In this document: piece by piece, positions 1-8,854 of the stretch | Numbering within the stretch: the first letter of the stretch is position 1 | Layout: each line of letters begins with the position of its first letter | Origin: Flavobacterium reichenbachii | GTDB taxonomy: Bacteria; Bacteroidota; Bacteroidia; Flavobacteriales; Flavobacteriaceae | DNA length: 64,000 bases | Assembly: GCF_002217435.1 (NCBI RefSeq) | Contig: NZ_MUHF01000009.1 | Coordinates: 1-64,000, forward strand | Direction of reading: 5' to 3' | Translations under genes and position numbers: made by a program | The notes under the pieces: generated by a model | What the model was told of the DNA's origin: nothing | Database searches by the model: none | What the model saw: only the letters and a program-made list of their open reading frames with translations

Positions 1-46
1 TACGAACGTGTTTCAATTTTGTTTCGCTTGTGTTTCAAAGCGGGTG

Positions 47-76
47 CAAAAGTACAACCTTTATTGACTTCTCCAA
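47..76 (-). promoter_or_regulatory. Leftward Bacteroidota promoter for a gene outside the window
   Basis: On the minus strand TTG (76-74) is followed after 19 bp by TACTTTTG (54-47), a full match to the Bacteroidota vegetative consensus TTG-N17..23-TAnnTTTG. Transcription would start near position 40 and run off the left edge, so the target gene cannot be named. Confidence 0.65.
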
Positions 77-446
77 GCTTTTTTTTTAACTATTTTGAAA
101 GTTTTTTTGAATTTATTCTTAACTTTCTGATAATAAAAAATTTAGATGTTGAAGTTTTAAAATCAAATGGTAAGAATTTTCCTTTATAGGTATGTTTTCA
201 GTAAGTTTAACATTAAAAAAAGTAATGTTTTTGCGAAATATTCCATTAAATCAATGTCAATGTATAAAAATTCTAAAATACAGCAATCAAAGTTATTTGA
301 AATAACTATATAATATATAAGAGAAGGGAGTTTTCTGGTTTAGGAAAATATCTGATGCGCAATATTCTGGATGTTAACGTGAGAACCTGCGAAAATGGAA
401 CTATATAATTGGTTTTTGAAAAACAAAAATAAGAATGACGCTAAAG

Positions 447-476
447 GAAGAAGCAAGAATAGAAGAAGCAAGAATA
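447..476. repeat. 15-bp tandem duplication
   Basis: Two perfect adjacent copies of GAAGAAGCAAGAATA (447-461 and 462-476) lie in non-coding DNA downstream of mnmE. It is probably a replication-slippage product; no function is apparent. Confidence 0.7.
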
Positions 477-559
477 ATAATTACTTCTTCTAAACAGCGT
501 TACAGAAGCCGACGTTTTTAACGCATAGCTTATTATCAATTTGCAATGTATTGACGTTC

Positions 560-1960
560 CTATTTACCAATGCAGAAATTAGCAAAGATATTTCCAAGTA
601 ATTCGTCGTTTGTAACTTGTCCCGTAATAAGGCCAAATTGGTACAAAGCCTCGCGAATATCTAATGCCATAAGATCGCTGGAAAGATTAGATTCTAAACC
701 AAATTTTACTTTCTGAATTTCATCTAAGGCTTTTAACAGAGAATCATAATGCCTGGTATTCGTAACAATTGTTTCATTATTACGAAGTGCCCCCGTATTT
801 ACAAAAGATAGTAATTGATTTTTTAGATCTTCAACACCTTCTTTATTTTTAGCACTCAAAAAGATTTGTTTTAAATTTAATATTTCAAGTTCTGTTTGAA
901 TATTTTGAAGTTCTGTTTGATTCAACTGATCAATTTTATTACAAACAATCAAAATTTGCTTTAAAGGATATTTGTTTTTTATTTTCTCAATTTCAACAAT
1001 AAAAGATTCGCTTGAAACCTGAAATTTCAAGCTGTCCATTAAGTAAATTACAAGCTGTGCCTGTTCTATTTTTTCAAAAGTTTTTTTGATTCCGATACTT
1101 TCTACAACATCCTTTGTTTCGCGAATTCCTGCAGTATCTATAAATCTAAAACCAATGCCGCCAATTACCAGTTCATCTTCAATTGTGTCGCGTGTTGTTC
1201 CAGCAATGTCAGAAACGATGGCGCGTTCTTCATTCAATAAAGCATTTAATAATGTCGATTTTCCAACATTCGGCTCTCCGACAATAGCAACCGGAATTCC
1301 ATTTTTAATAACATTTCCAACAGAAAATGAGTCGATTAATCGTTTCAAAACAAATTCTATACGGTTTAACAAATCATTAAACTGAGATCGGTCTGCAAAT
1401 TCCACATCTTCTTCTGCAAAATCCAATTCTAACTCTATTAGAGAAGCAAAATTTAATAATTCTTCACGCAGTTTGGCAATTTCATTACTAAAACCGCCGC
1501 GCATTTGCTGCATTGCTATTTGATGAGAAGCTTCATTATCAGAAGAAATTAAATCAGCAACAGCTTCTGCCTGAGATAAATCTAGTTTTCCGTTCAGGAA
1601 TGCTCTCAGGGTAAATTCTCCTGCATCTGCCATACGACAGCCTTTGCGCAGCAATAACTGAATAATTTGCTGCTGAATATAGGTTGAACCATGGCACGAA
1701 ATTTCTATGGTATCTTCGCCTGTATACGAGTTTGGCCCTTTAAACAATGATACCAAAACTTCATCCAGGGTTTTAGCATCATCAACAATATGACCTAAAT
1801 GGAGTGTATGTGTTTTTTGTTTGGTTAAATCTTTTCCTTTAATGGATTTAAAAACCGAATTTCCAATAGAAATAGCTTCTGCTCCAGAAATTCGAATAAT
1901 GGCAATTGCTCCTGCTCCAGACGGAGTAGCCAGCGCAACTATAGAATCGTGATTTATCAT
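560..1960 (-). CDS. mnmE: tRNA uridine-5-carboxymethylaminomethyl modification GTPase MnmE
   Basis: MnmE acts with MnmG in the cytoplasm to install the cmnm5 group on wobble U34 of certain tRNAs. The 466-residue protein has the usual family length and layout: an N-terminal folate-binding domain starting MINHDSIVALATPSGAGAIA, a helical domain, and an inserted G domain with G1 motif GEPNVGKS at 228-235 and a downstream GTTRD switch motif. It ends in the invariant CIGK (463-466), whose cysteine is needed for modification. The start is fixed by the family's conserved N-terminus. A promoter-like TTG-N21-TACCTTTG ends only 5 bases before the start codon, suggesting a leaderless or near-leaderless mRNA. 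It stands alone, divergent from the stress-protein gene. Confidence 0.98.
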   Translation of the reverse strand: MINHDSIVALATPSGAGAIAIIRISGAEAISIGNSVFKSIKGKDLTKQKTHTLHLGHIVDDAKTLDEVLVSLFKGPNSYTGEDTIEISCHGSTYIQQQIIQLLLRKGCRMADAGEFTLRAFLNGKLDLSQAEAVADLISSDNEASHQIAMQQMRGGFSNEIAKLREELLNFASLIELELDFAEEDVEFADRSQFNDLLNRIEFVLKRLIDSFSVGNVIKNGIPVAIVGEPNVGKSTLLNALLNEERAIVSDIAGTTRDTIEDELVIGGIGFRFIDTAGIRETKDVVESIGIKKTFEKIEQAQLVIYLMDSLKFQVSSESFIVEIEKIKNKYPLKQILIVCNKIDQLNQTELQNIQTELEILNLKQIFLSAKNKEGVEDLKNQLLSFVNTGALRNNETIVTNTRHYDSLLKALDEIQKVKFGLESNLSSDLMALDIREALYQFGLITGQVTNDELLGNIFANFCIGK

Positions 1961-1964
1961 AATG

Positions 1965-1996
1965 CAAAGGTATTAAAAAAGCGATAAAGTTGACAA
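1965..1996 (-). promoter_or_regulatory. mnmE promoter, implying a leaderless transcript
   Basis: On the minus strand TTG (1996-1994), a 21-bp spacer and TACCTTTG (1972-1965) match the Bacteroidota promoter consensus. The ATG begins at 1960, so a start site 4-8 bases beyond the -7 box would fall on or next to the start codon. Confidence 0.65.
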
Positions 1997-2085
1997 ACAG
2001 AAAGCGAATAGAAAATGCAGATTAAGCACCAATTTGCTATTAGATTAACAATTCATTAAGTGTTAAATAACTGATAATTATCAGC

Positions 2086-2114
2086 TTGTTTCTTATAAGT
2101 AATCAGTAAATTTG
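2086..2114 (+). promoter_or_regulatory. Promoter of the universal stress protein gene
   Basis: TTG (2086-2088), 18-bp spacer, TAAATTTG (2107-2114). This is a full consensus match 26 bp upstream of the start codon, giving a leader of about 20 bases. Confidence 0.7.
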
Positions 2115-2140
2115 AGAAACAAACTTAAATTCTCAGTAAA

Positions 2141-2974
2141 ATGAAAAAGATATTATTCCCAACCGATTTCTCTGACGCTGCAACAAATGCTTTTGTTCAT
2201 GCGCTTGAATTTGCGAAAGTTGTCAATGCCGAACTTATTTTGCTTCACACCTTTGAAATTCCAGTTTACGACAGTCAGTTTTTCCCGGAAAACTACGCTT
2301 CAATATACAGCTCGATTGAGTTAGCTAAATTTGAAACTTTTAAAGATGAGATTCCAAAATTAAGAACGATTGCTTTAGAAAGAAATCTGGAAGATATTGT
2401 CATTAAACACCGTCTGATGGATGGTGATTTAATTTACAACCTGAAAAATGCGGTTAAAGAAGACCAAATAGATTTTGTTATTATGGGAACAAGCGGTGTC
2501 TCTGACTGGACTAAATTCTTTACCGGATCTAACAGCAACTCGGTAATTGCAGATGTTGACGTTCCTGTTTTATGTGTTCCCGTTTATGCAAAATACAAAA
2601 AGATTAAAACAATCGGTTTTACTACACGTTACCGCGATAAAGATAAAAAAGAATTGAAAAAAGTTCTTAAAATTGCTAAAAAAACCAATGCCAGAGTTAA
2701 AAGCCTATATGTAAAAACATCTGATTCTGATGTTTCTGCTCAAACCATAAAAGAATGGGAAAACGAATTTGCAGCAGAAGATGTAGACTTTTTAGTATTA
2801 CCAAGCGATGAAGTAAAAGAAACAATTCTTGATTTTGTCTTATATAAAGATATTGATGTACTGACAACTATAACGCACAAAAGATCCTTTTTTGCCAGCA
2901 TTTTTGAGTCTAGTTTTTCGCAAAAAATCTCAAAAGAAGTAGAAATCCCTGTTTTGGTAATGCATGAAGATTAA
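2141..2974 (+). CDS. Universal stress protein, tandem UspA domains
   Basis: The 277-residue cytoplasmic protein consists of two UspA folds in tandem, the length expected of a tandem-domain Usp. The first domain opens MKKILFPTDFSDAATNAF, the typical N-terminal strand with the Asp used in nucleotide binding, and near residues 115-135 carries MGTSGVSDWTKFFTGSNS followed by VPVLCVP, resembling the G-2x-G-9x-G(S/T) ATP-binding loop. The second domain is more divergent and ends IPVLVMHED. Such proteins respond to starvation, redox or envelope stress; the specific role here is unknown. It has its own strong promoter and is followed 63 bp later by the MutS-like gene. Confidence 0.93.
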   Translation: MKKILFPTDFSDAATNAFVHALEFAKVVNAELILLHTFEIPVYDSQFFPENYASIYSSIELAKFETFKDEIPKLRTIALERNLEDIVIKHRLMDGDLIYNLKNAVKEDQIDFVIMGTSGVSDWTKFFTGSNSNSVIADVDVPVLCVPVYAKYKKIKTIGFTTRYRDKDKKELKKVLKIAKKTNARVKSLYVKTSDSDVSAQTIKEWENEFAAEDVDFLVLPSDEVKETILDFVLYKDIDVLTTITHKRSFFASIFESSFSQKISKEVEIPVLVMHED

Positions 2975-2980
2975 TCTGCT

Positions 2981-3017
2981 TTTGAATGATAATTTTCTGT
3001 CTTAAAACCTATATTTG
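2981..3017 (+). promoter_or_regulatory. Possible promoter of the MutS-like gene
   Basis: TATATTTG (3010-3017) fits the -7 consensus. The nearest TTG (2982-2984) lies 25 bp upstream, slightly outside the usual spacing. The leader would be about 14-18 bases. Confidence 0.4.
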
Positions 3018-3037
3018 TATTTCATCAAATTTACACA

Positions 3038-4810
3038 ATGAAAGCATATCAGGAAAAGACATTACAATATACAGAACAATTTAATAAGATCAACAAACGA
3101 TACAACAGCATAAGTCTTTTACGTCTTTTAAGCATTTTTTTAGTTTTGTTTTTTATGTTTTATTACATTAAAACAAATGAAATCTTAAACGTAATTTTTG
3201 CTTTTTTATCCTTTGTTGGTTTTATTTTTTTAATGAAAATTCATTCGCGTTTGTCGTTTCGAAAACTAATTACAAATGCCCTTCTTCAAATTAATAAAGA
3301 TGAAATTTCTTTTCTTAAAAGAGAAAAAAATTCTTTTGAAAATGGTAGTGAATTCAATGATTTTCATCATCCTTACGCTTACGATTTGGATATTTTTGGA
3401 GAACATTCTTTATTTCAAAATCTAAACAGAACGGCTACCTTTATCGGAAAGAAAACACTTGCCGACCAGCTTTTGATAACAAATTCAAATGATGTTATTT
3501 TAGAAAATCAGGAAGCCGTAAACGAACTTAAAAGCAAAATCGACTGGAGACAGGAATTTCACGCACTTGCAAAAATAAGCAATGATTCTAAAGCTTCTTT
3601 TGATTCTATAATCTATTGGAATTCTTCTAAAAACAATGAATTACCTAAAGTTATAATTGCACTTTCAATTATACTGCCGTCTTTATTTCTAGGTGTATTA
3701 ACAGCGTATTTCATAACATCAAAAACTATTTTACTTTCGTACCTGACTTACGTTTTCATTGCCAATTTAATAGTCTTAGGAAAATCATTTAAAAGAATTC
3801 AATCCGAAATTGCCAAAGCCGACCACATAGATAAAATCATTAAACACTACAGTTTATTAGTTCAAAAAATTGAAAAAGAAAACTTTCAGTCCAAAAAGCT
3901 AACTGATTTACAAAAAGAACTTAGTTCGAAAAATACAAATGCCAGTACTCATTTAAAACAATTGTCTGAGTTATTTTCAAGAATGGACACCATAAATAAT
4001 CTTGTAACAGCAGTTTTATTTAATGGAACATTTTTATTTAATCTTCATGTTCTTAAGGCTCTTTTAAAATGGAAAGATAGTCATTCTAAAGATCTGGAAA
4101 GATGGATTTTGGTTATTGGTGAATTTGAAGCCTTAAGCAGTCTTGCCAATTTAGCGTATAATAATCCTGATTTTGTTTTTCCTGAAATTAATTCAGAATA
4201 CAAAATCAGATTTTCAAATCTAAGTCATCCTCTTTTAAATCCTGAAACACGCGTTGGAAATGACACTCATTTTTATCCCGAATCTTTTATGATTTTAACA
4301 GGATCAAATATGTCAGGAAAGAGTACTTTTTTAAGAAGTTTAGGCATCAATATGGTATTGGGCGGAATTGGGTCAGTTGTTTGTGCTTCAAGTGCTAATA
4401 TTCATCCACTTCCTGTATTGGTTTCAATGCGATTATCGGATTCTTTATCTGATAGTGAATCTTACTTTTTTGCAGAAATCAAGCGTTTAAAGCAGATTAT
4501 GGATGCACTCGAAGAGCGTCCTGCTTTTGTTTTGCTGGATGAAATATTAAGAGGAACAAACTCTGATGATAAACGCAACGGAACAATTGAAGTTGTCAAA
4601 AAAATCATTGGCAAAAAAGCAATTGGAGCAATTGCAACTCATGATATAGAAGTTTGTCTCACAACGAACGAATATCCTGAAATTTTAACCAATCAATGTT
4701 TTGAGGTTGAAATTCAGAATAATGAATTACACTTTGATTATAAACTGCGTAATGGCATCTGCAAAAATAAAAGCGCCACTTTCTTAATGCAGAAAATGGG
4801 AGTTATTTAG
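3038..4810 (+). CDS. Membrane-anchored MutS-family ATPase
   Basis: The 590-residue protein has a MutS-type ATPase domain at its C-terminus. Walker A TGSNMSGKST is near residues 421-430, Walker B FVLLDEILRG near 495-505, and the family's IATHD switch histidine follows. The N-terminal mismatch-recognition and connector domains of true MutS are absent. Instead there are hydrophobic segments near residues 28-66, and again near 205-250, that look membrane-spanning. This matches a Bacteroidota MutS-related family of unknown role; canonical mismatch repair is unlikely. The thioesterase gene follows by 29 bp and may be cotranscribed. Confidence 0.88.
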   Translation: MKAYQEKTLQYTEQFNKINKRYNSISLLRLLSIFLVLFFMFYYIKTNEILNVIFAFLSFVGFIFLMKIHSRLSFRKLITNALLQINKDEISFLKREKNSFENGSEFNDFHHPYAYDLDIFGEHSLFQNLNRTATFIGKKTLADQLLITNSNDVILENQEAVNELKSKIDWRQEFHALAKISNDSKASFDSIIYWNSSKNNELPKVIIALSIILPSLFLGVLTAYFITSKTILLSYLTYVFIANLIVLGKSFKRIQSEIAKADHIDKIIKHYSLLVQKIEKENFQSKKLTDLQKELSSKNTNASTHLKQLSELFSRMDTINNLVTAVLFNGTFLFNLHVLKALLKWKDSHSKDLERWILVIGEFEALSSLANLAYNNPDFVFPEINSEYKIRFSNLSHPLLNPETRVGNDTHFYPESFMILTGSNMSGKSTFLRSLGINMVLGGIGSVVCASSANIHPLPVLVSMRLSDSLSDSESYFFAEIKRLKQIMDALEERPAFVLLDEILRGTNSDDKRNGTIEVVKKIIGKKAIGAIATHDIEVCLTTNEYPEILTNQCFEVEIQNNELHFDYKLRNGICKNKSATFLMQKMGVI

Positions 4811-4839
4811 AATATTGTAAAAGAGCAAAACAATAATAT

Positions 4840-5283
4840 ATGGAAAATAAAAGACTAGCGTACCTGCAAAGCTTTGTAGGCAGGCACTTTAGCAACAGCC
4901 CCTCGCCTTTTGCTAATTGGTTAAACGGAAAAGTAATTTCTGTTGAAGAAAGCGGTGTTGAATTTCAATTTGAAATTAGAAAGGAAATGACCAACCCAAT
5001 CGGAATACTTCACGGCGGTGTAACTGCAGGAATGATTGACGATTGCATGGGCGTAAATTTTATGGTTTTGGGTTTAGAGAAATTTTATCCAACCATAAAT
5101 CTTTACGTTGATTATTTTAATCCAGCAGTAGAAGGTCAGACGGTTTTAGTAAAAACCAGAATAGAAAAATTAGGCAAAACCATCATCAATATAAAAGCAG
5201 AAGTTTTTAATGAGACTACGTCCAAAATTGTGGCGCAGGCAACTGCCAATCTAGCTGTCAGTGAAATTAAAATACCTGATTAA
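4840..5283 (+). CDS. PaaI-type hotdog-fold thioesterase
   Basis: The 147-residue protein of the hotdog superfamily probably hydrolyses an acyl-CoA or aryl-CoA in the cytoplasm. The signature PIGILHGGVTAGMIDDCMG near residues 51-69 contains the HGG and the acidic residue at the start of the long central helix that form the active site in PaaI/YdiI-type enzymes. The remaining strands (TINLYVDYFNPA, GKTIINIKAEVFN) fit the fold. The substrate cannot be told from sequence. It lies 29 bp behind the MutS-like gene and is followed by a bidirectional terminator. Confidence 0.88.
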   Translation: MENKRLAYLQSFVGRHFSNSPSPFANWLNGKVISVEESGVEFQFEIRKEMTNPIGILHGGVTAGMIDDCMGVNFMVLGLEKFYPTINLYVDYFNPAVEGQTVLVKTRIEKLGKTIINIKAEVFNETTSKIVAQATANLAVSEIKIPD

Positions 5284-5314
5284 TATCATATAAATCAATA
5301 ACATAAATAGATTC

Positions 5315-5351
5315 AACTAAAGAGATTATCTCAATAAAAATCTCTTTAGTT
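5315..5351. terminator. Bidirectional intrinsic terminator
   Basis: A perfect 12-bp inverted repeat AACTAAAGAGAT (5315-5326) / ATCTCTTTAGTT (5340-5351) has a 13-base loop and T-runs on both sides. It sits between the convergent thioesterase and antiporter genes and can serve both. Confidence 0.85.
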
Positions 5352-5369
5352 TTTTACTTCTTTTGAGTA

Positions 5370-6971
5370 TTAATCTTCATACATTTCCATCCAAAGACGT
5401 GTTTCTTCCAGATCAAGTTCTTTTTCTATTTTGCGAAAAATCTCTTCATTGACAGAACCAGATTTATGCATGGCTTCTAGTTTACTTCTTTCAACATTTA
5501 ATAAATCGATTTGCAATTTGGTAAAATCATTAAAAATCTCACCTCCCATTACATTGCCTTTTCCAAAAAAATTAGCCGGAAGTTCTGTTTTTTGAAGTCG
5601 ATTAAATTTTACCTCATATTTGCTTTTAATATTATGCAGCAAATCATCATTTAATAATGAAAAATTATCTTCGATATGCGTAATCGTTTCAGAAACAATT
5701 ATATTCCTTATATCATATTCTTCTGCAATTATCGAGTAAGGCTGTAATTTTAATTTTTTAATTATCCACGGAAGTGTTAATCCCTGAATAACCAATGTAG
5801 ATAGTATAACGCAGAAAACTAAGTAGATTATTAGATCTCTAAAAGGGAACTCCTCTGTATTATTTATAGTTAGCGGCAGTGCCAATGCTGCAGCCATAGA
5901 AACTACACCACGCATTCCGGACCAGCCAAAGATGATCATATTTCTATAATCAAATTCTTCTTTTTCTCTTATTTTAGAACTCAAAAACCTCGGCAGCATA
6001 GTCGCAGGAATTACCCATAAAAAACGAACTAAAATAACCACCATACTCACCACGGCACCCCAGATAAATAGTGACATTCCAGAATAGGTGCTGATTCCCG
6101 TAATGATCTGACGCAATTGCAGACCAATTAAAATAAAAATTAATCCGTTTAAGATATTAGTCAAAACGTTCCATATAGTTCCTGTCATGATACGGCTTTC
6201 ATGTGTAAAAATAGTTCCGGTGCGTGCTGAAAGGAACAAACCAGTAGCTACAACAGCCAAAACTCCAGAACCTTCAAAATGTTCTGCAAGCAGATAAGAT
6301 GCAAAAGGCGTCAATAAGGTCAGGGTAACTTCTATTACATCGTCATTAACAAATTTCTTATGAATATAGCTCATTACAAAACCTATGGCGACACCAATAG
6401 CAATTCCGATAAGAGACATTAAAACAAAATTTATTCCGGCCTCCCAAAGCACAAAATTACCCGCAGTAATTGCAGTAAGCGCATATTTGTAAGCCACAAG
6501 TCCGCTTGCATCGTTTACCAGACTTTCGCCTTCAAGAATAGCAATCAGTCTTGGGTTTAATCCTAATCCTTTGGTTATAGATGCGGCAGAAACTGCATCT
6601 GGAGGCGATACAATTGCTCCAAGTAAAAATGCCAGCGGCCATGAAATATCATCTATAAGTTCATGTGCCACAACAGCCACGGCAAAGGTCGTAAAGAATA
6701 CCAATCCTACAGCAGCCAGCGTGATAGGACGAATCGCATGCTTAAAATCGGACCAGCTCGTGTACCACGCAGAATGATACAAAAGCGGTGGTAAAAACAC
6801 AATAAATACTACTTCTGGACTTAGCGCAATGACCGGAAGACCTGGTATAACACTTATAATTACACCACAAAGAACAAGTACAATAGGAATTGGAAAATTA
6901 TATTTTTTACTAATAAGGCTTAAAAATGCTACGCCAAAAAGCAGCATTATTATTACTGAGACATTCTCCAT
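5370..6971 (-). CDS. CPA1-family Na+/H+ antiporter (NhaP type)
   Basis: The 533-residue inner-membrane protein has about 12 hydrophobic segments through residue ~410 and a hydrophilic cytoplasmic tail of ~110 residues. Family motifs are present: SPPDAVSA at 122-129 and GESLVNDASG around 148-157, whose Asn153-Asp154 pair is the ion-binding ND signature of electroneutral CPA1 exchangers. It probably exports Na+ (or K+) in exchange for protons for pH and salt homeostasis. The C-terminal tail is charged and helical and could be regulatory; no TrkA-C domain is evident. The gene is monocistronic, sharing the bidirectional terminator with the convergent thioesterase gene. Confidence 0.93.
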   Translation of the reverse strand: MENVSVIIMLLFGVAFLSLISKKYNFPIPIVLVLCGVIISVIPGLPVIALSPEVVFIVFLPPLLYHSAWYTSWSDFKHAIRPITLAAVGLVFFTTFAVAVVAHELIDDISWPLAFLLGAIVSPPDAVSAASITKGLGLNPRLIAILEGESLVNDASGLVAYKYALTAITAGNFVLWEAGINFVLMSLIGIAIGVAIGFVMSYIHKKFVNDDVIEVTLTLLTPFASYLLAEHFEGSGVLAVVATGLFLSARTGTIFTHESRIMTGTIWNVLTNILNGLIFILIGLQLRQIITGISTYSGMSLFIWGAVVSMVVILVRFLWVIPATMLPRFLSSKIREKEEFDYRNMIIFGWSGMRGVVSMAAALALPLTINNTEEFPFRDLIIYLVFCVILSTLVIQGLTLPWIIKKLKLQPYSIIAEEYDIRNIIVSETITHIEDNFSLLNDDLLHNIKSKYEVKFNRLQKTELPANFFGKGNVMGGEIFNDFTKLQIDLLNVERSKLEAMHKSGSVNEEIFRKIEKELDLEETRLWMEMYED

Positions 6972-7092
6972 TTTGGGTTGTTTTTGGGATGGTAAATTGT
7001 AATTTCTACGACTGCTAAATTAACATTTTACAATAATTTATACTGCGTTTTTTTCTTTTTTAAAGAAAAAATCAAAATGTCTTTTAAACATA

Positions 7093-7119
7093 AAAAGCCG
7101 GAAAATAATTCCGGCTTTT
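7093..7119 (-). terminator. Terminator of the nrdBA operon
   Basis: Perfect 11-bp stem AAAAGCCGGAA (7093-7103) / TTCCGGCTTTT (7109-7119) with a 5-base loop, 20 bp after the nrdA stop. On the minus strand it is followed by a T-run. Confidence 0.85.
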
Positions 7120-7138
7120 AAAAAAAATATAATTTTAT

Positions 7139-8836
7139 TTAAGACTCACAACTGCTGCAAGAGACAAGACTTGTAACCAATTCTTTAGAAACACTTTGAC
7201 TTCTTTGGTAATACAAACTTTTTATTCCGAGCTGCCATGCTTCAATCAAAAGACGATTTACTTCTTTAATTGGCAGATCTGAAGGAATATTAAGATTGAT
7301 ACTTTGCCCTTGATCTACATATTTTTGTCTAATAGAAGCTTGCTGTACAATCTCTAACTGACTTATTTCTTTGAATGTTTTAAAAACATCTTTTTCTTCC
7401 TGAGAAAGTTCACTCATATGCTGCACGCTTCCGCCGTTCAGCATAATTCCTCTCCAAACTTCTTCGTTATCCAAACCTTTTTGTTCTAATAAGGTTTTAA
7501 GATATTTGTTTTTACGCATAAAATTACCTTTGCTCAATCCGGCTTTGTAGTAATTACTGCTAAAAGGTTCGATACCCGGCGAAGTCTGTCCTAAAATAGC
7601 CGAAGATGAAGTTGTAGGTGCAATTGCCATTGTGGTCGTGTTACGTCTTCCGTAACCTTTTAACAATTCCGGCTCACCGTAGATTCTTGCAAGATCCTGC
7701 GTTGCTTTGTCAGCTTTGTCGCTTATATGTTTAAAAATTTCTGTTGTTTTCATTTTAGCTTCTAAACCTTCAAACGGAATCATATTTTTTTGAAGATACG
7801 AATGCCATCCTAAAACGCCTAAGCCTAATGCACGGTGTCTTTTGGCAAATTTATTTGCAGCTGCTAAATAGTAGTTTCCTTCTGTTTTTTCTATAAATTC
7901 CTGCAAAACTGCATCTAAGAAAAATATCGCCAATTTTACAGCTTCAGTATCTTTCCATTCTTCATACAATTCTAAATTCATAGAAGAAAGACAGCAGATA
8001 AATGATTCGTCACTCGTTGACGGAAGCATAATTTCGCTGCATAAATTACTTGCATTAATTCGCAGATTCTGATCTTTATATACCTGAGGTTTATTTTTGT
8101 TTACGTTGTCACTAAAGAAAATATAAGGAAGTCCTTTTTGCTGACGGCTTTCTAATACTTTTGCCCAAATTTGTCTTTTTTCTGCATCTCCATCTATCAT
8201 TTCCTGCATCCAATAATCTGGTACACAGATTCCTGTAAACAAATTCTGAATAGGATTTCCGATACTTTTAATCTTTAAAAATTCTTCGATATCCGGATGA
8301 TCCACATCTAAGTAAGCGGCAAATGCACCACGACGCACACCACCTTGTGAAATGGTATCCATTGCTGTGTCAAAAAGTTTCATAAAACTTACTGCCCCGC
8401 TGCTTTTTCCGTTATCGGTTACAGCGCTTCCTCTTTCGCGAAGCTCACCAAAATAACCCGAAGTTCCGCCGCCAATTTTGGTCTGCATGATAACTTCGCC
8501 CAATTTATGGGTAATACCTTCAATTTTATCCGGCACGTGCACATTAAAACAAGAAATCGGCAGACCACGTTCTGTTCCCATATTTGCCCACACAGGAGAA
8601 CTAATGCTCATCCATCCTCTTTCTATCATCTCTACAAAAGATTCTTTTAATTCTGGTTTGTAAAGTCTTTTTGCAGCAGCGGTACAAATTCTATCAATTG
8701 CACCTTCTACAGTTTCACCTTTAAGGAGATAACCACGATTTAAAATTTGTTCGCTTTCAGAGTTTTTCCACCACATTTTTGTATCAGGCTGTCCTGGTGC
8801 AATACTATTATGCTGGTTTGTATCGATTGTATTCAT
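7139..8836 (-). CDS. nrdA: Class I ribonucleoside-diphosphate reductase, catalytic subunit alpha
   Basis: This subunit reduces ribonucleoside diphosphates to deoxyribonucleotides using the radical generated by NrdB. Visible active-site elements are the redox cysteine Cys96 (LPISCFN), the NLCSE motif with Asn264, Cys266 and Glu268, the partner cysteine in ICCLSS (281/282), the Tyr-Tyr dyad of the radical path (KSLYYQ), and a C-terminal CSSC pair (560, 563) for re-reduction by thioredoxin or glutaredoxin. At 565 residues it is ~200 shorter than Escherichia coli NrdA because it begins directly in the catalytic region: the ~90-residue N-terminal ATP-cone is missing. The partner NrdB also lacks an ATP-cone. 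It is the second gene of an operon, 18 bp after nrdB. Confidence 0.96.
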   Translation of the reverse strand: MNTIDTNQHNSIAPGQPDTKMWWKNSESEQILNRGYLLKGETVEGAIDRICTAAAKRLYKPELKESFVEMIERGWMSISSPVWANMGTERGLPISCFNVHVPDKIEGITHKLGEVIMQTKIGGGTSGYFGELRERGSAVTDNGKSSGAVSFMKLFDTAMDTISQGGVRRGAFAAYLDVDHPDIEEFLKIKSIGNPIQNLFTGICVPDYWMQEMIDGDAEKRQIWAKVLESRQQKGLPYIFFSDNVNKNKPQVYKDQNLRINASNLCSEIMLPSTSDESFICCLSSMNLELYEEWKDTEAVKLAIFFLDAVLQEFIEKTEGNYYLAAANKFAKRHRALGLGVLGWHSYLQKNMIPFEGLEAKMKTTEIFKHISDKADKATQDLARIYGEPELLKGYGRRNTTTMAIAPTTSSSAILGQTSPGIEPFSSNYYKAGLSKGNFMRKNKYLKTLLEQKGLDNEEVWRGIMLNGGSVQHMSELSQEEKDVFKTFKEISQLEIVQQASIRQKYVDQGQSINLNIPSDLPIKEVNRLLIEAWQLGIKSLYYQRSQSVSKELVTSLVSCSSCES

Positions 8837-8854
8837 AATTCTTTTGTGCTTGTA

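Larger units (their letters stand above)
1..559. other. Gene-free left flank
   Basis: No credible coding region was found on either strand. The stretch is A/T-rich. It holds one good leftward promoter at 47-76, reading out of the window, and a 15-bp tandem duplication at 447-476. The 3' end of mnmE abuts it at 560. No hairpin convincing enough to call a terminator for mnmE was seen. Confidence 0.6.
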
